From Streptomyces sp. MUM 203J (lineage in GTDB: Bacteria; Actinomycetota; Actinomycetes; Streptomycetales; Streptomycetaceae), in NCBI RefSeq assembly GCF_022414595.1, contig NZ_JADWYO010000056.1, positions 1 to 40,830 of the forward strand: a stretch of DNA of 40,830 nucleotides, in the 5' to 3' direction. The position numbers and the translations under genes were made by a program. A model generated the notes under the pieces. The model was not told the origin of the DNA, did no database searches, and saw only the letters and a program-made list of their open reading frames with translations. Positions 37,239 through 40,830 of this stretch are shown in pieces (position 1 is the stretch's first letter; each line of letters begins with the position of its first letter).

Positions 37239-38480
37239 TCACACCCTGTGCGCCGCCCCCGTGGGCGTGGCCCCACGGGTGTCCAGCAGGAGCTGGGCCT
37301 TGACCGACAGGCCCTGGAGGTCGTACGTGCGGTGGTGCTGGAGCAGGATAGTCAGGTCCGCCGCGGCGGCCGCCTCGTACAGGGAGTCCGCGCGGGGAAC
37401 CGGTACGTCGGCCACCCGCCAGACCGGGACGTACGGGTCGTGGTAGCTGACCGCCGCGCCCATGCCCATCAGCCGGCGGGCGATCTCCGGTGCGGGTGAG
37501 CCCTCCTGGTCGGCCAGGTCCGGCTTGTAGGTGACGCCGAGGAGCAGTACGCGCGCGCCGCGCACGGACTTGCCGTGCTCGTTGAGGAGCGTGGCGCAGC
37601 GGGCGGTCACGTACTGCGGCATGCGTTCGTTGATCTGTCCGGCCAGTTCGACCAGGCGGAGTGTGCGGTGGGGGCCGATCGTGTCGAGGGGCAGGCCGTG
37701 GCCGCCCACACCGGGGCCGGGGCGGAACGCCTGGAAGCCGAACGGCTTGGTCTCGGCGCAGCGGATCACGTCCCAGAGGTCGACGCCCAGCTCGTGGCAG
37801 AGCACCGCCGTCTCGTTGACGAGGGCGATGTTGACGTGCCGGTAGTTGGTCTCCAGGACGTGGGTCATCTCCGCTTCGCGGATGCCGCGCGCGCGTACGA
37901 CCTTGTCGGTGAGCCGTCCGTAGAACGCGGCGGCCGACTCGGTGCAGGCGGGGGTGAGCCCGCCGATGACCTTGGGGGTGTGGGCGTGGTCGTACGAGCG
38001 GTTGCCCGGGTCCAGGCGGGCGGGGGAGTACGCGAGGTGGAAGTCCCGTCCGGCCCGCAGCCCCGACCCTTCCTCCAGGAGCGGACGCACCATGTTCTCG
38101 GTGGTCCCGGGCGGTACGGGAGACTCCAGCAGCACCGTGGTGTACGGACGCAGCCGTGAGGCGAGGGCGTGGGCGGCGTCGGTGACGGCCGAGAGATCCA
38201 CCGTGCGGGCGGCGCCGGGGCGCGCGGGGGCGCAGATGACGGCCGTGCGGACGCGCCCCAGCTCGGCGGGGTTCGTGGTGGGACGGAAGCCGCGTGACAG
38301 CATCCGGCGGACCTCGGGCGGGGTGAGCGCCCCGTCGACCGGGACCCGCCCGGCGGCGAGTTCCGCGACCGGGCGGGGATCGGTGTCGTAGCCGATGGTG
38401 GCGACACCGGCGGCGGTGGCGGCGTGGGCGAGGGGCAGTCCGAGGTGGCCGAGGCCGATGACGGCGAGGTCTGCGGGCAT
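37239..38480 (-). CDS. Nucleotide-sugar dehydrogenase homologue with altered active site
   Basis: The 413-residue protein has the three-domain layout of UDP-glucose/UDP-HexNAc 6-dehydrogenases. The NAD fold starts ADLAVIGLGHLGLPLA, the middle helix is near ETNYRHVNIALVNE, and the C-terminal domain has LLGVTYKPDLADQEGSP. Active members use Lys, Asn, Cys and Asp (Lys204, Asn208, Cys260, Asp264 in the streptococcal enzyme). Here the aligned residues are His207, Thr211, Gly262 (in GPGVGGHGLPLD) and Asp266. So three of four are replaced, and full oxidation to the acid is unlikely. No frameshift or stop is present and the gene looks under coding constraint. It may be a regulatory or binding protein or have another reaction. 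It is divergent from glpD. Confidence 0.88.
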   Translation of the reverse strand: MPADLAVIGLGHLGLPLAHAATAAGVATIGYDTDPRPVAELAAGRVPVDGALTPPEVRRMLSRGFRPTTNPAELGRVRTAVICAPARPGAARTVDLSAVTDAAHALASRLRPYTTVLLESPVPPGTTENMVRPLLEEGSGLRAGRDFHLAYSPARLDPGNRSYDHAHTPKVIGGLTPACTESAAAFYGRLTDKVVRARGIREAEMTHVLETNYRHVNIALVNETAVLCHELGVDLWDVIRCAETKPFGFQAFRPGPGVGGHGLPLDTIGPHRTLRLVELAGQINERMPQYVTARCATLLNEHGKSVRGARVLLLGVTYKPDLADQEGSPAPEIARRLMGMGAAVSYHDPYVPVWRVADVPVPRADSLYEAAAAADLTILLQHHRTYDLQGLSVKAQLLLDTRGATPTGAAHRV

Positions 38481-38569
38481 GGGGGTGAGCCGTCCTTCCC
38501 TTGGAGCCGGAGGGGACGAGGTGCGCCCGCCCTGGAGAAGACACAGGCGAACGCAATGTCAGACTAGGC

Positions 38570-38580
38570 GTAAATATGAC
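38570..38580 (-). repeat. Shared motif copy 2, upstream of the dehydrogenase homologue
   Basis: On the minus strand, GTCATATTTAC is followed by two bases and CTA. Its near edge is 90 nt from the ATG at 38480. The 11-mer and the CTA are identical to the copy upstream of whiD, in the same orientation and at nearly the same distance. Confidence 0.5.
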
Positions 38581-38617
38581 CGTTATGTCGTATTGGGTGG
38601 ACGTGGCGAACCGGGAG

Positions 38618-38626
38618 TTGTCCACA
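38618..38626 (+). promoter_or_regulatory. Perfect DnaA box upstream of glpD
   Basis: TTGTCCACA is the preferred Streptomyces DnaA box. It stands alone in the divergent spacer. It could be a DnaA titration or regulatory site, or chance. Confidence 0.45.
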
Positions 38627-38761
38627 GGCCGGGCGGGGCCGGTGGCCGATGTGAGTGAGCGGGGACAGAATCGAGTCAGTGAGCCCGGCCACACGGAGGG
38701 CGACGGAGGGTGCACGGGCAGAAGCACGACGACTGAAGGCGACGGGCTACGGGAGGTAGCG

Positions 38762-40468
38762 GTGAGGACAGCCAGACTGGGGCCCCGGGAGCGGGCGGAG
38801 TCCCTCGCGGCCATGGCCGAACGCGAGCTGGACGTGCTGGTCGTCGGCGGCGGGGTCGTCGGCGCCGGCACCGCTCTCGACGCGGCCACCCGCGGCCTCG
38901 CCACCGGCCTCGTCGAGGCGCGCGACTGGGCGTCCGGGACCTCCAGCCGCTCCAGCAAGCTCATCCACGGGGGCCTGCGCTACCTGGAGATGCTCGACTT
39001 CGCCCTCGTGCGGGAGGCGTTGAAGGAGCGCGGGCTGCTGCTCCAGCGGCTCGCCCCCCACCTGGTCAAACCCGTGCCGTTCCTGTACCCGCTCCAGCAC
39101 CGCGCCTGGGAGCGCCTGTACGCGGGCTCCGGCGTCGCCCTGTACGACGCGATGTCCCTGTCCTCGGGCCACGGCCGCGGTCTGCCCGTGCACCGGCATC
39201 TGTCGCGGCGCCGCGCCCTGCTCGTCGCCCCCGCCCTCCGCAGGGGCGCCCTCGTCGGCGCCCTGCAGTACTACGACGCCCAGATGGATGACGCCCGCTA
39301 TGTCGCCACCCTCGTCCGTACGGCCGCGGGCTACGGGGCGCAGGTGGCGAGCCGTGCCCGTGTGGTCGGTTTCCTCCGTGAGGGGGAGCGGGTCGTCGGC
39401 GCCCGGGTCCAGGACGTCGACGCGGGCGGCACGTACGAGGTCCGCGCCCGACAGGTCGTCAACGCCACCGGTGTGTGGACCGACGACACCCAGGCCCTCA
39501 TCGCCGAGCGCGGCCAGTTCCACGTCCGCGCCTCCAAGGGCATCCACCTGGTCGTGCCCAAGGACCGCATCCACTCCACGACCGGGCTGATCCTCCGCAC
39601 CGAGAAGAGCGTGCTCTTCGTCATCCCCTGGGGACGCCACTGGATCATCGGCACCACCGACACCGACTGGGACCTCGACAAGGCCCACCCGGCCGCGTCC
39701 AGCGCCGACATCGACTACCTGCTGGATCATGTGAACAGCGTCCTCGCCGTACCCCTCACCCGCGACGACGTCCAGGGCGTGTACGCCGGCCTGCGCCCCC
39801 TCCTGGCCGGGGAATCCGACGCGACCAGCAAACTGTCCCGGGAGCACACCGTCGCGCACCCCGTCCCCGGGCTCGTCGTCGTCGCGGGCGGCAAGTACAC
39901 GACCTACCGGGTCATGGCGAAGGACGCCGTGGACGAGGCCGTGCACGGGCTGGACACACGTGTCGCTCCCTGCGTCACGGAGGACGTCCCCCTGCTGGGC
40001 GCCGAGGGCTACCGGGCCCTGTGGAACGCCCGCGCCCGCATCGCCGCGCGGACCGGGCTGCACGTCGCCAGGGTCGAGCACCTGCTGAACCGGTACGGCT
40101 CCCTGACCGAGGAGCTGCTCGACCTGGTCACCGAGGACCCGGGCCTCGGCGAGCCCGTCACCGGCGCGGACGACTATCTGCGTGCCGAAGTCCTGTACGC
40201 CGCCTCCCACGAGGGCGCCCGCCATCTGGACGACGTCCTCACCCGCCGGACCCGTATCTCCATCGAGACCTTCGACCGGGGCACCCGCTGCGCCCGCGAG
40301 TGCGCAGAACTGATGGCCAGAGTCCTGGACTGGAGCGAGGACCAGATCGCGAGGGAGGTGGAGCACTACGAGAAGCGGGTCGAGGCGGAGCGTGAGTCCC
40401 AGCGCCAGCCCGACGACCAGACGGCGGACGCCGCACGGCTGGGAGCGCCGGACATCGTGCCGCTGTAG
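38762..40468 (+). CDS. glpD: Aerobic glycerol-3-phosphate dehydrogenase
   Basis: GlpD oxidises glycerol-3-phosphate to dihydroxyacetone phosphate and passes electrons through FAD to the respiratory chain at the membrane. The 568-residue protein has the FAD motif VLVVGGGVVGAGTALDAA. It also has GTSSRSSKLIHGGLRYLE, IPWGRHWIIGTTDTDWD and VVVAGGKYTTYRVMAKDA, with a C-terminal helical domain from about 400. The GTG start has GGGAGG 5 nt upstream. An in-frame ATG at 38576 would add 62 poorly conserved-looking residues. No glycerol kinase or facilitator gene is adjacent, so it may be a second, stand-alone glpD. Confidence 0.95.
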   Translation: MRTARLGPRERAESLAAMAERELDVLVVGGGVVGAGTALDAATRGLATGLVEARDWASGTSSRSSKLIHGGLRYLEMLDFALVREALKERGLLLQRLAPHLVKPVPFLYPLQHRAWERLYAGSGVALYDAMSLSSGHGRGLPVHRHLSRRRALLVAPALRRGALVGALQYYDAQMDDARYVATLVRTAAGYGAQVASRARVVGFLREGERVVGARVQDVDAGGTYEVRARQVVNATGVWTDDTQALIAERGQFHVRASKGIHLVVPKDRIHSTTGLILRTEKSVLFVIPWGRHWIIGTTDTDWDLDKAHPAASSADIDYLLDHVNSVLAVPLTRDDVQGVYAGLRPLLAGESDATSKLSREHTVAHPVPGLVVVAGGKYTTYRVMAKDAVDEAVHGLDTRVAPCVTEDVPLLGAEGYRALWNARARIAARTGLHVARVEHLLNRYGSLTEELLDLVTEDPGLGEPVTGADDYLRAEVLYAASHEGARHLDDVLTRRTRISIETFDRGTRCARECAELMARVLDWSEDQIAREVEHYEKRVEAERESQRQPDDQTADAARLGAPDIVPL

Positions 40469-40698
40469 CCGGGTGCGGGTTCGTTTCCCCGGCGTCCCGC
40501 CAGAACCAAGGGCCCCGTCCGACTCGTCCTCATCAGCGCCATGGCGTGCCGCCCCGCCTTCCCGTCATCCTGGCGGCGGCGGACCCGGAAGAACCGGCGG
40601 TCCCGGAGTAAGGGACAATGAAGGCTCTTCCAGGGCGGGTTACCGCATCGCGCGGACGCGGCAGGCGCGGGCGAGGAACAGGATCGCAGAGGGGACGC
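40469..40698. other. Intergenic region after glpD
   Basis: I see no gene. A GACAAT hexamer at 40614-40619 resembles a -10 for the gene that follows. No clear terminator hairpin is visible. Confidence 0.35.
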
Positions 40699-40830
40699 AT
40701 GTCGGGAGCGGAGCAGTCGCGAAACGCGGCGCGGAAACCTCAGCGGAGTGGTGACGGCGGGCAGAAGGGCGGCCCCGGTCGTGGTGCGCGCGGCACACGG
40801 GCTCGCGGAGGCTCCCGGGCAGACCGGGGC
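40699..40830 (+). CDS. Partial CDS running off the right end
   Basis: An open frame starts at ATG 40699 after AGAGGGG and continues to the window edge, giving 44 residues. It begins MSGAEQSRNAARKPQRSG and is Gly/Arg-rich, basic and apparently disordered. No domain is reached, so I cannot name it. The good ribosome-binding site supports a real start. Confidence 0.55.
   Translation, partial: MSGAEQSRNAARKPQRSGDGGQKGGPGRGARGTRARGGSRADRG

Larger units (their letters stand above)
38481..38761. other. Divergent control region of the dehydrogenase homologue and glpD
   Basis: The 281-nt spacer contains the GTCATATTTAC motif, a TAGTCT -10-like hexamer toward the minus-strand gene, and a perfect DnaA box. 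An AT-rich block lies at 38565-38600. The glpD frame is open through part of it, but the strong ribosome-binding site at 38751 marks the real start. Confidence 0.5.

Noticed and set aside
33905..37276. Minus-strand frame of about 1120 codons opposite guaB and guaB3
   Set aside because: It is a compositional shadow; the plus-strand genes have full catalytic or family motifs.
38576..38761. Longer start for glpD at ATG 38576
   Set aside because: It would include the DnaA box and the divergent control region, and it lacks a good ribosome-binding site. GGGAGG before GTG 38762 is far better.
1..40830. Mobile element, CRISPR array, tRNA or rRNA gene, biosynthetic gene cluster
   Set aside because: No transposase or integrase, regularly spaced repeats, tRNA cloverleaf or clustered specialised-metabolite enzymes were seen by eye; the region reads as conserved core chromosome.

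Overview
The window is a high-GC actinobacterial chromosome segment that is almost certainly from Streptomyces. The coding regions show strong G/C bias at third codon positions. They include sporulation regulators that I recognise at sequence level (WhiD, BldM), the sigma factor ShbA, and a textbook sigma-BldN promoter in front of bldM. From memory, the gene order matches the Streptomyces core locus that runs from infA to glpD. I see no phage, insertion sequence, CRISPR array, tRNA or rRNA. This is conserved core chromosome, not an island.

Layout. Positions 1-4450 hold the alpha ribosomal operon: infA, rpmJ, rpsM, rpsK, rpoA, rplQ, then truA, with no rpsD. Positions 4412-7076 hold a convergent membrane protein gene and a divergent ABC-F ATPase. 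Positions 7367-9895 hold rplM-rpsI and glmM. Positions 9983-12064 on the minus strand hold coaA and a GalE-type epimerase. Positions 12283-19858 form a cell-envelope and cofactor run: a lipoprotein, glmS, acpS, a bifunctional NAD(P)HX repair enzyme, alr, an alpha/beta hydrolase and tsaE. Positions 19993-23740 hold a 59-residue ORF behind a possible iron box, a degenerate L,D-transpeptidase-like protein, and the overlapping set tsaB-rimI-tsaD-small ORF. Positions 23998-25998 hold two tandem polysaccharide-deacetylase lipoproteins. Positions 26082-28737 hold a small membrane protein and HrcA/CIRCE-controlled groES-groEL1. Positions 28824-31439 hold an SDR, a MOSC protein and a divergent LysR regulator. 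Positions 31532-33779 are the developmental hub whiD / bldM / shbA. Positions 33950-36691 hold guaB and a GuaB3-type paralogue. Positions 37239-40468 hold an unusual nucleotide-sugar dehydrogenase homologue and divergent glpD. A gene runs off the right end.

How it fits together. Translation, amino-sugar supply (GlmM, GlmS), D-alanine supply (Alr), the t6A tRNA modification proteins (TsaB, TsaD, TsaE), purine synthesis and protein folding sit next to the genes that control sporulation and hrdB transcription.

The observations I rate highest are these. (1) A nucleotide-sugar dehydrogenase homologue has three of four catalytic residues replaced (K to H, N to T, C to G). (2) A secreted YkuD-like protein has lost the catalytic Cys and His. 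(3) At least eleven genes carry a -10-like hexamer exactly 6 or 7 nt before the start codon, which implies leaderless transcripts and settles several starts. (4) A shared motif, GTCATATTTAC-nn-CTA, lies 84 and 90 nt upstream of whiD and of the dehydrogenase homologue in the same orientation. (5) A possible iron box precedes a tiny ORF. I see no clear multi-gene novel system; these are single-locus leads.
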